Origin: VXYL01 sp963665195
Lineage (GTDB): Bacteria; Pseudomonadota; Gammaproteobacteria; Pseudomonadales; Azotimanducaceae
Direction: 5' to 3'
DNA length: 64,000 nt
NCBI GenBank assembly: GCA_963665195.1
Contig: OY762070.1
Span: 372,001-436,000, forward strand
In this document: positions 29,694-38,243 of the stretch, one piece after another
Numbering within the stretch: position 1 is the stretch's first letter
Layout: each line of letters begins with the position of its first letter
Notes under the pieces: model-generated
Database searches by the model: none
What the model was told of the DNA's origin: nothing
Seen by the model: the letters and a program-made list of their open reading frames with translations, nothing else
Translations under genes and position numbers: made by a program

Positions 29694-31639
29694 CAGCCGC
29701 CTTGCCCCCGGAAGCGGGCGACGCGAGCGGCGCGCTCTTCGTCGTACCACCAGCTATCCCAGAACACCTCGCGCTTGAGCGGGCCGGCATCGGGGCGCCC
29801 GAACCGGTCCCAGAACACGGCGCCGATGCGCGTCTTGCTCATGCCGGGGATGTAGTAGAAGTTCCACAGCAGCACGCGGTCCAGTGCGCGGATGGCAGCG
29901 CCGTAGTCTTCGTAGGTCTTCGCCGTGGAAATGGCCTCGATCAGATGGTCCACCGCGGGATCGCGCATGTTCGGCCAGTTCTGGCTGTAGTCCTGGTCCG
30001 CCATGACGCTGGCGAAGCTCTGGAAGATGAGCAGCGTCGGCGTATAGCTCGGCCGGAACCACAGCGCGCCGCCGTCGTAGTCGCCGGAACGCAGCCGGTA
30101 GAGCCAATTCGAGATCTCCGGCGACTTGATCGACGAAGTGATGCCGAGCCGTTCGAGATTCCGGGTGAAGGGGATGAACGAGTTGCCGAGCGCCGGCGAG
30201 ACCGCCACGAAGCGGATGTGGAAACGCTCGCCGGTCTCCCTGTGCGTGAGGCGGTTGTCGCGGATCACCCAGCCGGCGTCCTTGAGCAGCTGTGCAGCGC
30301 GGATCAGGTTCTCCCGATGCCAGCCGCTGCCGCCGTTCGGCGGCGGTCCGTACTGTTCGGTGAAGACGCGGGGCGGCACGAGGTGGCGGATCGGTTCCAG
30401 ATGCCGAAGCTCGTCCTCGCCCGGCAAGCCCGTGGCGGCGAGTTCGGAGCCGTGGAAGAAGCTGGTCGCCAGATCGAAGAAGTCGTAGCCTTTGCGGTTC
30501 AGCCAAACGAAGTCCGAAACCAGCCACAGCGCCTCGCGCACCCGAACATCCTGGAAGCGCGGCTGGTCCAGATTCCAGAACACCGGCCACCACAGCCCCC
30601 ACGGCTGCTGCACCGGCAGCCACTCGCGCTTGAACACGCCGGCCTCCGCAGGCGGAAAGTCCGCTTGGCCGAAGTCGCGCACGACGCCGTTCTCTTCCCA
30701 GCGGCCGTAGTCCGTCTCCCAGTAGCTCGGCACATTCTCGACGTGGAAGTCGATCACGTCGCCCTTCACGGCTTCCGTCTTCACCCGGTCGTCGCTGAAG
30801 TAGTCGAAGCGCATGATGTCGAAGTTGAAGCGCCCGCGCATGACCGGGATGTCCCGGCCCCAGTAGTCCGGCACCCGCTCCCAGCGAATCCAGCGTCCTA
30901 CTTGGTAGTCCTTCACTTGGTAAGGCCCGGAGCCGAGCGGCGCTTCAACGGTGGTCTTGGTGATGTCGCGCATCTCCCAGTAATGCCTCGGCAGGATGGG
31001 AACCTGGCCGATGCGGATCGGCAGCAGGGCGTCGGTGCGCGCCTCCGGGGCGATGCGGAAGCGGATCTCCCGATCGCTCAGCACTTCGATGGACTCGATG
31101 GGCGCGAGCGGCGTGCTGATGGTCGCCGTGGCCTCGTCGCGGTAGAGGCGGTACGTGTAGGCCACATCGTCGATGGTGAGCGGCCTGCCGTCGTGCCAGC
31201 GGGCGCCGTCGCGCAGCTTGAAGGCGATCCACGCGCCATCGTCTGCCACCGCGATGCCCTCGGCGAGGCGCCCGTACCAAGTGGAAGGCTCGTCCGCCGC
31301 CTCCGCCAGCAGCGCGTCGTACAGGAAGTTCGCATGGGGCGCGGAGGTGGACAGCCCGGCCACCACTTGCGCCGCCCGCAATGCGGCGGGATTGAAAGAG
31401 TCCCAGCTTCCCGTGCCGTGGCGCCGAATCCGCCCGCCCTTGGGCGCGTCCGGGTTCACGTAGTCGAAGTGGGGGAAGTCCGGCGGATACTTGGGTTCGG
31501 CGAGAAAGGCATAGCCGTGGCGGTATTCGATCGGCTCGCCAGGGCTGCGGGCACCGTCGGCCCAAGCGGTCGCCACCAAGCACAAGCCGCCGAGCGCAAG
31601 GCCCAGCCGCGTCGCCTCGGAGAGCCTTGCCGCGTCCAT
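29693..31639 (-). CDS. yejA: Periplasmic solute-binding protein, YejA-like
   Basis: Family 5 extracellular solute-binding protein of 648 residues that captures peptides for YejBE. A signal peptide (GLALGGLCLVATAWA) precedes GYAFLAEPKYPPDFPHFDYVNPDAPKGG, the characteristic YejA start. Also seen are VNPDAPKGGRIR, GSWDSFNP and the C-terminal PGMSKTRIGAVFWDRF. The ATG at 31639 places the signal correctly. It is the first gene of yejABE, 55 bp downstream of the Fic gene on the same strand. Confidence 0.93.
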   Translation of the reverse strand: MDAARLSEATRLGLALGGLCLVATAWADGARSPGEPIEYRHGYAFLAEPKYPPDFPHFDYVNPDAPKGGRIRRHGTGSWDSFNPAALRAAQVVAGLSTSAPHANFLYDALLAEAADEPSTWYGRLAEGIAVADDGAWIAFKLRDGARWHDGRPLTIDDVAYTYRLYRDEATATISTPLAPIESIEVLSDREIRFRIAPEARTDALLPIRIGQVPILPRHYWEMRDITKTTVEAPLGSGPYQVKDYQVGRWIRWERVPDYWGRDIPVMRGRFNFDIMRFDYFSDDRVKTEAVKGDVIDFHVENVPSYWETDYGRWEENGVVRDFGQADFPPAEAGVFKREWLPVQQPWGLWWPVFWNLDQPRFQDVRVREALWLVSDFVWLNRKGYDFFDLATSFFHGSELAATGLPGEDELRHLEPIRHLVPPRVFTEQYGPPPNGGSGWHRENLIRAAQLLKDAGWVIRDNRLTHRETGERFHIRFVAVSPALGNSFIPFTRNLERLGITSSIKSPEISNWLYRLRSGDYDGGALWFRPSYTPTLLIFQSFASVMADQDYSQNWPNMRDPAVDHLIEAISTAKTYEDYGAAIRALDRVLLWNFYYIPGMSKTRIGAVFWDRFGRPDAGPLKREVFWDSWWYDEERAARVARFRGQGG

Positions 31640-31694
31640 CGTGGCGGCGAACCTAACACACGCAGCATCCGTATCCGCCGGAGTTTGCGGAGCG

Positions 31695-33068
31695 CTACCG
31701 CCAGCTCGCCTTCCACGCGTCAAACTGAACCGGCGTCAGCTTGGCCCGGGCGATGTTGCCGATGTGCAGATTGCCGAGATCCGCCTCGACGATATCGACC
31801 ACGGAGCCCCGATCTGTTTCCGCGAGCTCGGTCGCGCCGCGCCGGATGTGCTCGCCAGCAGCGCGCTTGTCCATCTGTCCCGCCACGACCTCGCCGATCA
31901 GTTTGGCGATCAGCGTCCGATGCCGCTGGCGCAGCGGTGCGGGTGCGCCGAGCGTCTGGTGCAGCACGGAGTAGCGGGCGCAGGAGCGCTCGTAGGCCCA
32001 GCAGAATACGTCGCGGAGCAGCTCGACGCGGTTCATCTCGTAGACGCCGAGCAGGCCGTCGACGTAGGCCCGCGCCGGGACGTCGATGAACGACAGCGGG
32101 CAAAGATTGGCGCGGATGAATGGCAGGTTCGCCGCCAGCCGAGAGACGCGCTTGTTGACGTCCAGGAACGGTTGCAGATACGGCAGATGCACCAGCGCGA
32201 AGAAGGACTGCTCCAGCGGGTCGCTGATCGCCGCTGCTTTCGACAGGACCAGATCGAAGCACTCTTCGATGTATTGCGGGATCGCCGGCGGGTGGTAGAC
32301 CGAGCCGCCGATGTCCACTGAGGCAGAGCGGAGGCGTCCCCAGGCGGATGAGTCTGCTAGCAGGTTTTCGGCCAGGAGGGCGTGCAGGTTCAGGATGGTG
32401 TAGCGGTTGAAGCCCAGATGCTCCGGCTGCTCCACGAGGAGATCGATAGCCGCCTTGTGATTGAGAATCATCTGCGCGTCGCGCGCGTCCTTGCCCTCGG
32501 CCCGTTCGCCGAGTTCGAGCAGGCGTTCGGTCTCGAGCAGCGAGTAGGTGTTGCCTTCCAGCCGGCTGGAGTTCCAGGACAGGTCGATCAAGAGGCGCTG
32601 GTAGATGCTGCGGGCGTACGTGCCCGCGGCCAGCTCCCGATCCGGCGAGGTACCGAGTTCGAGCAGCCGCTCGCGGGCGCTCAGGGGCAGGTACCAGGTT
32701 TGCCCGGGGTGGTAGTCGTCGAGAAACACTCGGTTGTGGCCGACCGGCATGCGTGTCTGGATCGGCGCCTGCACGGCCTCCCTGACCTCCGCCGCCTCTG
32801 CCGTGATGGGAATGGGGAGCTGACCGGGCGCGGGCCGGCTCTGCGCCGACGAATCGGCAGCGCGGACGTAGTACCGCACCCCCGGCCCGCGCCCTTCGCG
32901 CCGCAGCCGACCGCGAGCGACCAGCGTCGCCAGCCGGCGTTGCAGAGTGCGCGGCGACAGATCGAGTGTCGACGCGCGTGCGACCTCATCAGCCGATCCG
33001 CCGTCCGGCAGCCCGGCGACGGCGCGAACGATGGCGTCGAAATCGGCTTCTTGAATGGTCTTCGGCAT
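31695..33068 (-). CDS. Fic-family protein with winged-helix N-terminus and altered motif
   Basis: Protein of 457 residues. Residues 1-70 look like a winged helix (ASTLDLSPRTLQRRLATLVARGRLRRE). The Fic core has the inhibitory helix S/TxxxEG as Ser167-Ser-Arg-Leu-Glu171-Gly172. The active loop reads QPFLDVNKRVSR at 299-310, where HPFxDGNGRxxR is usual. Gln replaces the catalytic His and both Gly are changed, so AMPylation by the normal mechanism is doubtful. As I recall, a subgroup with QPF-D-NKR occurs in other bacteria, so this may be a specialised class and not a broken gene. The start is set by MPKTIQEADF, next to an operator palindrome; self-regulation is likely. Confidence 0.8.
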   Translation of the reverse strand: MPKTIQEADFDAIVRAVAGLPDGGSADEVARASTLDLSPRTLQRRLATLVARGRLRREGRGPGVRYYVRAADSSAQSRPAPGQLPIPITAEAAEVREAVQAPIQTRMPVGHNRVFLDDYHPGQTWYLPLSARERLLELGTSPDRELAAGTYARSIYQRLLIDLSWNSSRLEGNTYSLLETERLLELGERAEGKDARDAQMILNHKAAIDLLVEQPEHLGFNRYTILNLHALLAENLLADSSAWGRLRSASVDIGGSVYHPPAIPQYIEECFDLVLSKAAAISDPLEQSFFALVHLPYLQPFLDVNKRVSRLAANLPFIRANLCPLSFIDVPARAYVDGLLGVYEMNRVELLRDVFCWAYERSCARYSVLHQTLGAPAPLRQRHRTLIAKLIGEVVAGQMDKRAAGEHIRRGATELAETDRGSVVDIVEADLGNLHIGNIARAKLTPVQFDAWKASWR

Positions 33069-33076
33069 GGCTCTCG

Positions 33077-33109
33077 GATGTGGCGCGATAGGCCGTATCG
33101 TGCCACATC
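33077..33109. promoter_or_regulatory. 33-bp operator palindrome before the Fic gene
   Basis: GATGTGGCGCGATA and TATCGTGCCACATC face each other around a 5-bp centre with one mismatch. The palindrome ends 8 bp from the Fic ATG, so a bound protein would block translation start or transcription. Its half-site recurs in the direct-repeat array just upstream. Confidence 0.7.
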
Positions 33110-33148
33110 CGGTGCCGAAAGTGGCTCTATTTGGCGCAATAGCGCGGT

Positions 33149-33230
33149 TCGCGCCACATAAACAGCGAGTCGCGCCATATAAACGGCGAGTCACGCCATA
33201 TAAGCCATATAATCGGAGTCACGCCACACG
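33149..33230. repeat. Array of operator half-sites between Fic and methyltransferase genes
   Basis: On the plus strand TCGCGCCACATAAA, TCGCGCCATATAAA and TCACGCCATATAAG start at 33149, 33170 and 33191, a 21-bp step equal to two DNA turns; a further TCACGCCACAC starts at 33219. All match the half-site of the palindrome at 33077-33109. A TATAAT on the plus strand at 33208-33213 lies inside the array, so binding could also affect the divergent methyltransferase gene. From here to 33378 nothing else is recognised. Confidence 0.7.
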
Positions 33231-33378
33231 CAATGCATTCGCACCATCGAGCGAGTGGCGGCAATCCGGCCGGCTCCCGACTTCGTCCCTGCGCCCATCT
33301 TGCGCCCATCACTTCGTTGATGTTCGCCCGCCTAGCGCCTAATCTTCGGCCACCAGTCTTCCCACGGCTTGCTAACGG

Positions 33379-35283
33379 ATGAGCAACCCAGTCACCATCA
33401 GAGCTCGCCGCACCGAGCTCGGGCTGCGGCAACGGGATGTAGCGGTCGCCGCCGGCGTCAGCGCAACGCAGCTGCGCCAGTGGGAGCGCGGTTTGGCAAT
33501 GCCGTCCAGGCCGCAGTTCGGTCGTCTCGCCAGCGTCCTCGATACGGCGGTGGACCGCCTGAGCCGTGCGCAGGAGGGGCTGGTGGCCTCGGCAACACCC
33601 GGGGAGGGCTACGCGACGGCGCGCGCCGCCCGCGGTCGCGTGGTCGAGCCCGCGCGGACGCCGCCGCCGGGCCGCAAGCGGGTGTTGGATCTGTTCTGCG
33701 GCGCGGGTGGCCTGTCATACGGCTTCGAGCAAACCGGCCAGTTCGCCACCACCTGCGGCATCGACCTTCTCCCGGACCGCATCGCCACCTTCACCGCCAA
33801 CCACCCGTACTCCAAGGGCATTGCCGACGACATCGCCGCCTACTCGCTGGACGAGTTGGCAGCGCTGATCGGCGATGTCGATGTCGTGATCGGCGGCCCG
33901 CCATGCCAGGGCTTCTCGTCCATCCGCCCGTTTCGCACGCCCACACAGAGCGATCCGCGCAATCGCTTGGTCGAGCACTACGCCTTGGTGATCTCCCGCT
34001 TGCAGCCGCAGTGGTTCCTCTTCGAGAACGTGGTCGGGCTGCTCAAGCACGAGAACGGCAGTCGGCTCGAGGCCCTGCTCGCGACGCTCGAAGCGGCGGG
34101 CTACTCGGTGGCATGGCGTGTTCTGAATGCGGCGCTCTTCGGTGTTCCGCAGCACAGGGAGCGCGTGGTGATCGTCGGCGGTCGCGACGGGCGCACGTTC
34201 GTTTGGCCGAATCCGACCTGCTACTGCGACTACAAGAGCATGGCCGGCCGGCGCGAGGAAGTCGTGCAGACGCTGCCCCTGTTCTCGGCCGGCCTGCCGC
34301 CGCCGCCGACGCTGATGGACGCCATAGGAGACCTCCCCAGCGTCCGGGCCGGAGAGGAAGCGAAGGAGTACGCGACGCCGCCTCGCAACGAGTACCAGCG
34401 CGCGATGCGAGAGGCCGTGCCGGAGCTGTCGCTGCACCGTGCAACGCGGCACTCGGCCAGGATGCTGGAGATCATCCGCCACGCGGGCGCGAATATCTCG
34501 GCGCTCCCGCCCGGCATGGTCACGAGCGGCTTCAGTTCCTGCTACAGCCGCCTCGATGCGGATCGGCCGAGCACCACGCTGACGGTGAACTTCGTCCATC
34601 CGGCATCGAACCGGTGCATCCACCCCCACCAGGACCGTGCTCTGACGCCGCGCGAAGGCGCGCGCATCCAGAGCTTCCCCGACCGCTTCGAGTTCAAAGG
34701 GACGACCGCTCAGGTCGTCAAGCAGATCGGCAATGCGGTGCCCCCAACCCTCGGCCGCGCCCTAGCAGAGGCCGTCCTCGACTCCGGCGCTGCTTTGCCG
34801 CTGGAGGCGGACAGGGTCCGTGGTGTGGCTCCCCAAGATTGGAACTTGGTGAGCATGCTGAAGCACGACATGCGCGGTTGCCAGACATCTGTCCTGCGCC
34901 CTTTCGCATGTGCGTTGGGCCTGCTCACGGCAGAGCGCGATCAGCGTGGCTACGCCTCCTTCGGCTGCCGGCCAGTGAATCCCTCGAACAGGCCTTCCAA
35001 GCGCGCCATGCGCTCACGCAGGTCCACGATCTGGCCGATCAGGTACAGGTTGAATGGGAGCGTCGCCGACAGAATGGCAACGCCCACGCCAATGATTGCT
35101 ATCATCTCCGGCGTCATCTCAGATTGTCCTCAGCCGAATTACCCGCTTGGCGCCAGCCCACGGCGTGTCATGCGCCGCGACCTGACCCTAAGCATAGCGA
35201 TTGTTGCTGTCATTGTCCTCTTTTTTCTTTCCCCGGATCGTGCTCTGAGGCGTTCGACCAGTTCTTCGACCCTACGCGTGTAG
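33379..35283 (+). CDS. DNA cytosine-5 methyltransferase with N-terminal HTH
   Basis: Methylates cytosine at C5 in a specific DNA sequence using SAM. Residues 8-61 form an XRE-type helix-turn-helix (LRQRDVAVAAGVSATQLRQWERG). Then come motif I LDLFCGAGG (103-111), motif IV GGPPCQGFS with catalytic Cys176, motif VI FENV, motif VIII QHRERV and motif X QIGNAVPP (about 450). The conserved domain ends near residue 471, but the frame runs on for about 160 residues of unrelated composition. That tail overlaps a plausible gene on the other strand at 34950-35117, so it may be accidental readthrough. No restriction endonuclease is adjacent. Confidence 0.9.
   Translation: MSNPVTIRARRTELGLRQRDVAVAAGVSATQLRQWERGLAMPSRPQFGRLASVLDTAVDRLSRAQEGLVASATPGEGYATARAARGRVVEPARTPPPGRKRVLDLFCGAGGLSYGFEQTGQFATTCGIDLLPDRIATFTANHPYSKGIADDIAAYSLDELAALIGDVDVVIGGPPCQGFSSIRPFRTPTQSDPRNRLVEHYALVISRLQPQWFLFENVVGLLKHENGSRLEALLATLEAAGYSVAWRVLNAALFGVPQHRERVVIVGGRDGRTFVWPNPTCYCDYKSMAGRREEVVQTLPLFSAGLPPPPTLMDAIGDLPSVRAGEEAKEYATPPRNEYQRAMREAVPELSLHRATRHSARMLEIIRHAGANISALPPGMVTSGFSSCYSRLDADRPSTTLTVNFVHPASNRCIHPHQDRALTPREGARIQSFPDRFEFKGTTAQVVKQIGNAVPPTLGRALAEAVLDSGAALPLEADRVRGVAPQDWNLVSMLKHDMRGCQTSVLRPFACALGLLTAERDQRGYASFGCRPVNPSNRPSKRAMRSRRSTIWPIRYRLNGSVADRMATPTPMIAIISGVISDCPQPNYPLGASPRRVMRRDLTLSIAIVAVIVLFFLSPDRALRRSTSSSTLRV
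34950..35117 (-). CDS. Small membrane protein with C-terminal helix
   Basis: Protein of 55 residues: MTPEMIAIIGVGVAILSATL forms one membrane helix, followed by NLYLIGQIVDLRERMARLEG, a short amphipathic or coiled-coil segment. This layout (one N-terminal helix then LRERMARLEGL) recurs, as I recall, in small hypothetical proteins of many bacteria. It lies antisense to the unusual tail of the methyltransferase frame. No function is known. Confidence 0.6.
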   Translation of the reverse strand: MTPEMIAIIGVGVAILSATLPFNLYLIGQIVDLRERMARLEGLFEGFTGRQPKEA

Positions 35284-35973
35284 TCAGTCTTTGCGCCGTT
35301 CTTCTCCGTCAAGGTGCCAAGGCCCGCGGCGCGTCGCTTGCCGGCGATTGGCGGCGACGAGTTCGAGGAAGTGGCGCCGCGGCATGTTGCGTACTCCCAG
35401 CGTGCGCAGATGGTCGTTCATGATCTGGCAGTCGATCAGAGTGAAGCGCCAGTCGTTCAGCTGCCACGCCAAGGTCGCGAGCGCCGCCTTGGAGGCATCC
35501 GTGGCGGCGCTGAACATCGACTCGCCGAAGAACATGCGGCCAAGGGAGACGCCGTAGATGCCACCGGCGAGCTCATCGCCCTGCCAGACTTCCACGGAGT
35601 GGGCGTAGCCGCGCTCGTGCAGTTCGGTGTAGGCGGCGATCATCGCCGGCGTGATCCAAGTTCCGTGCCGACCTTTGCGGGGCGCGGCGCAGCCGGCCAT
35701 GACCGCCTCGAACGCGCTGTCCGCGGTGAACCGAAAGACGCCGCTGCGCAGTCGCCTGGCGAGCCGCCGCGAGACGTGCAAGGCGTCCGGCGAGAGCACG
35801 GCGCGCGGGTCCGGCGACCACCACAGCAGTGGCTCGGCGTCGCTGTCGAACCAGGGGAAGATGCCGTGCGAGTACGCGTCGAGCAGCGTCTCCGGCGACA
35901 GATCGCCGCCGCTTGCGAGCAGGCCGTGGGCGTCCGCGCCGCCCGGGTCCGGGAAGATCGAAGGCGGAGCTAT
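35284..35973 (-). CDS. aat: Leucyl/phenylalanyl-tRNA-protein transferase
   Basis: Adds Leu or Phe from charged tRNA to proteins with N-terminal Arg or Lys, marking them for ClpAP. Family motifs are FPDPGGADAHGLLASGGDLSPETLLDAYSHGIFPW, WWSPDPRAVL, GGIYGVSLGRMFFGESMFS and IDCQIMNDHLRTLGV. Homology starts at IAPPSIFPD, but no ATG, GTG or TTG is in frame there. The only fitting codon is the ATA at 35973-35971, overlapping the trxB stop (ATAG). From it the protein is 229 residues, the usual size. A non-standard start, a mutated ATG or a sequencing error are all possible. Confidence 0.9.
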   Translation of the reverse strand: MAPPSIFPDPGGADAHGLLASGGDLSPETLLDAYSHGIFPWFDSDAEPLLWWSPDPRAVLSPDALHVSRRLARRLRSGVFRFTADSAFEAVMAGCAAPRKGRHGTWITPAMIAAYTELHERGYAHSVEVWQGDELAGGIYGVSLGRMFFGESMFSAATDASKAALATLAWQLNDWRFTLIDCQIMNDHLRTLGVRNMPRRHFLELVAANRRQATRRGPWHLDGEERRKD

Positions 35974-36929
35974 GCCAGGGCGTCCAGGTACTTCTCGGCG
36001 TCGAGCGCCGCCATGCAGCCGAAGCCGGCGGACGTGACCGCCTGCCGGTAGACGTGGTCCGCCACGTCGCCGGCGGCGAAGACGCCGGGCACGCTGGTCG
36101 CGGTGGCATTGCCGTCCGTGCCGCTGTTGATGCGGATGTAGCCGTCGCGCATGTCGAGCTGCCCCTCGAACACGCCCGTGTTCGGCACGTGGCCGATGGC
36201 GATGAAGACGCCGGCGACATCGAGCCTTCGCGCCGCGCCGTTGCCGACCGCTCTGAGCGCTGCGCCGTTGACCCCGGCGTCGTCGCCGAGCACTTCGGCC
36301 AAGGTGTGCTTCCAAACAAGCTCCACCGCGCCCGCTTCGGCACGGGCGAAGAGCCGGTCCTGGAGCATCTTCTCCGCGCGCAGCGCATCGCGCCGATGCA
36401 CCAGATAGACGCGGCTCGCCAAGTTGGACAGATAGAGCGCCTCTTCCACAGCGGTATTGCCGCCGCCGATCACGGCGACGTCCCGGCCGCGGAAGAAGAA
36501 GCCGTCGCAGGTCGCGCAGGCGCTGACCCCGCGGCCCTTGTAGGCCTCTTCGGAGGGCAGCCCCAGATACTTCGCGGAGGCCCCGGTGGCGATGATGAGG
36601 GCATCGCACAGGTAGTCCGCGTCGTCGCCGGCGATGCGCAGGGGGTTGCCGCTGAGATCGACTTCGGCGATGTGGTCGTGTACCCACTCGGCGCCGAACT
36701 TCTCCACATGCGCCTGCATGCGCAGCATCAGGTCCGGCCCCTGCAAGCCGTCGTGGTCGCCGGGCCAGTTGTCCACGTCCGTGGTCGTGGTGAGCTGGCC
36801 GCCGACTTCGACCCCGGTGATGACCACCGGCGCCAGATTGGCGCGTGCCGCATACAGCGCCGCGGTGCATCCGGCCGGCCCGGAGCCGAGCACGATCAGG
36901 CGGTGGCGGTGCGTCTGCCTAGCGGGCAT
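35970..36929 (-). CDS. trxB: Thioredoxin reductase
   Basis: FAD- and NADPH-dependent reductase of thioredoxin, 319 residues. The FAD site is VLGSGPAGCTAALYAARA, the redox pair is in SACATCDGFF, the NADPH site is VIGGGNTAVEEALYLS, and the C-terminal FAD site is PGVFAAGDVADHVYRQA. The ATG at 36929 (MPARQTHRHRLIVLG) overlaps the end of the PA4642-type gene by 11 bp. The stop overlaps the start region of aat. Confidence 0.96.
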   Translation of the reverse strand: MPARQTHRHRLIVLGSGPAGCTAALYAARANLAPVVITGVEVGGQLTTTTDVDNWPGDHDGLQGPDLMLRMQAHVEKFGAEWVHDHIAEVDLSGNPLRIAGDDADYLCDALIIATGASAKYLGLPSEEAYKGRGVSACATCDGFFFRGRDVAVIGGGNTAVEEALYLSNLASRVYLVHRRDALRAEKMLQDRLFARAEAGAVELVWKHTLAEVLGDDAGVNGAALRAVGNGAARRLDVAGVFIAIGHVPNTGVFEGQLDMRDGYIRINSGTDGNATATSVPGVFAAGDVADHVYRQAVTSAGFGCMAALDAEKYLDALA

Positions 36930-37221
36930 CCAAGAGCTCGATGAAGGGGCCGGCGTGCCGATGGCGGGCGATGGCCTCGGCCAAGGTGCGTCCCGCGCCG
37001 TCCCTGGCCTGCACGTCGCGGCCCTCGGCGGCGTAGTAGTCGAGGAAGCGGGCGAAGTCGCCGGGCCGCATGGATTGGTAGGCGTGGCGCAGCACGTAGA
37101 AGTCCGCGTCGCCCGGCAGCGGCTGGCCGGACTGGCTGGGCACCGTCTTGCCGAGGAAGCTCTTGACGCGGGCATCGTCCCACACCTCGTCGAGCACCTT
37201 GGCCTTGTCCTTCTTCAGCAA
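36919..37221 (-). CDS. PA4642-family protein
   Basis: Protein of 100 residues similar to the conserved PA4642 protein of Pseudomonas: LKKDKAKVLDEVWDDARVKSFL, then MRPGDFARFLDYYAAEGRDVQARDGAGRTLAEAI, which looks like one ankyrin-like unit. The start is a TTG at 37221. It is soluble, with no known activity. It overlaps trxB by 11 bp. Confidence 0.8.
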   Translation of the reverse strand: MLKKDKAKVLDEVWDDARVKSFLGKTVPSQSGQPLPGDADFYVLRHAYQSMRPGDFARFLDYYAAEGRDVQARDGAGRTLAEAIARHRHAGPFIELLDAR

Positions 37222-37319
37222 GCCGAACTCCGCTTCGCAAAGCGCCGAATCATAAGCGGCTCGCGCCTTGATGCGAAGCGGCTTGACAGGGCGGGCGCAG
37301 CCACTAGATTGCCGCGCCC

Positions 37320-38243
37320 ATGCTCGAAGTCGATCAGGTCACCAAGCGCTACGCGACGACGCTGGCGGTGGATGCCGCGTCGCTCGCCGCGCAGCCCGGC
37401 CGCATCCTTGGCCTGCTCGGGCCGAACGGCGCCGGCAAGACGTCCATCCTGCGCATGGTGAACAACATCACCAAGCCGGACAGTGGCGAGGTGCGCTTGG
37501 ACGGGCAGGTGGTGGGCCGCGCGACCCAGGCCAAGGTCGGCTACATGCCGGAAGACCGCGGCCTGTACAAGAACGTCAAGGTGGCGGATCAGCTCACCTA
37601 TCTGGCGCGCCTCAAGGGCCTGTCGGCCACCGAAGCCCGGCGCGGCGCGCGGCGCTGGCTCACGCGCTTGGACGGCGTGGACTTCCTGCAGAAGCGGCCG
37701 CGCGAGCTGTCCCGGGGGATGCAGCAGAAGGTGCAGTTCGCGCTGGCCTTGGTCCACGCGCCGCGCCTGCTCATCCTGGACGAGCCGTTCAGCGGCTTGG
37801 ATCCCATCAATTCGGCGCTCATGGAGGAGGTGATCCGGGAGCAGAAGGCGGCCGGCACCATCGTCATCTTCGCCTCGCACCGCATGGAGCAGGTGGAGGA
37901 CCTGTGCGACGAGATCTGCCTCATCGCCGAAGGCCGCATCCTCATCAGCGGCGATCTGGCGGAGGTAAAGCGCGGCTTCGGGCGCGATACGGTGAGCCTG
38001 GAATTCGCTGGCGAAGGGGCGTTCCTCGCCCGCTTGGCGACCGCCGGCCAGGTGGCCGTGGACAAGCAGTCGGCGGGCGCTGCCGAACTGCGGCTCCTGA
38101 ACGGCTATACGGGGGCGCAGCTGCTCGACGAGGTGCGGCGCGAAGCCGACGAGATTTACCGCTACTCCGCCACCTACCCGAGCTTGCGCGAGATCTTCCT
38201 GCAAGCGGTGCGCGACGCCGGCCGATCTAGGAGCGCCGCATGA
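37320..38243 (+). CDS. ABC exporter ATPase, NatA-like
   Basis: ATP-binding subunit of an ABC-2 type exporter, 307 residues. Walker A is LLGPNGAGKTSILR (about 33-46), the signature is LSRGMQQKVQF, Walker B is LLILDEPFSGLDPI, and the switch His is in FASHRME. A C-terminal extension of about 90 residues is normal for NatA-like proteins. Its stop overlaps the permease start by 4 bp (ATGA). The exported substrate (sodium, drug or lipid) is unknown. Confidence 0.92.
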   Translation: MLEVDQVTKRYATTLAVDAASLAAQPGRILGLLGPNGAGKTSILRMVNNITKPDSGEVRLDGQVVGRATQAKVGYMPEDRGLYKNVKVADQLTYLARLKGLSATEARRGARRWLTRLDGVDFLQKRPRELSRGMQQKVQFALALVHAPRLLILDEPFSGLDPINSALMEEVIREQKAAGTIVIFASHRMEQVEDLCDEICLIAEGRILISGDLAEVKRGFGRDTVSLEFAGEGAFLARLATAGQVAVDKQSAGAAELRLLNGYTGAQLLDEVRREADEIYRYSATYPSLREIFLQAVRDAGRSRSAA

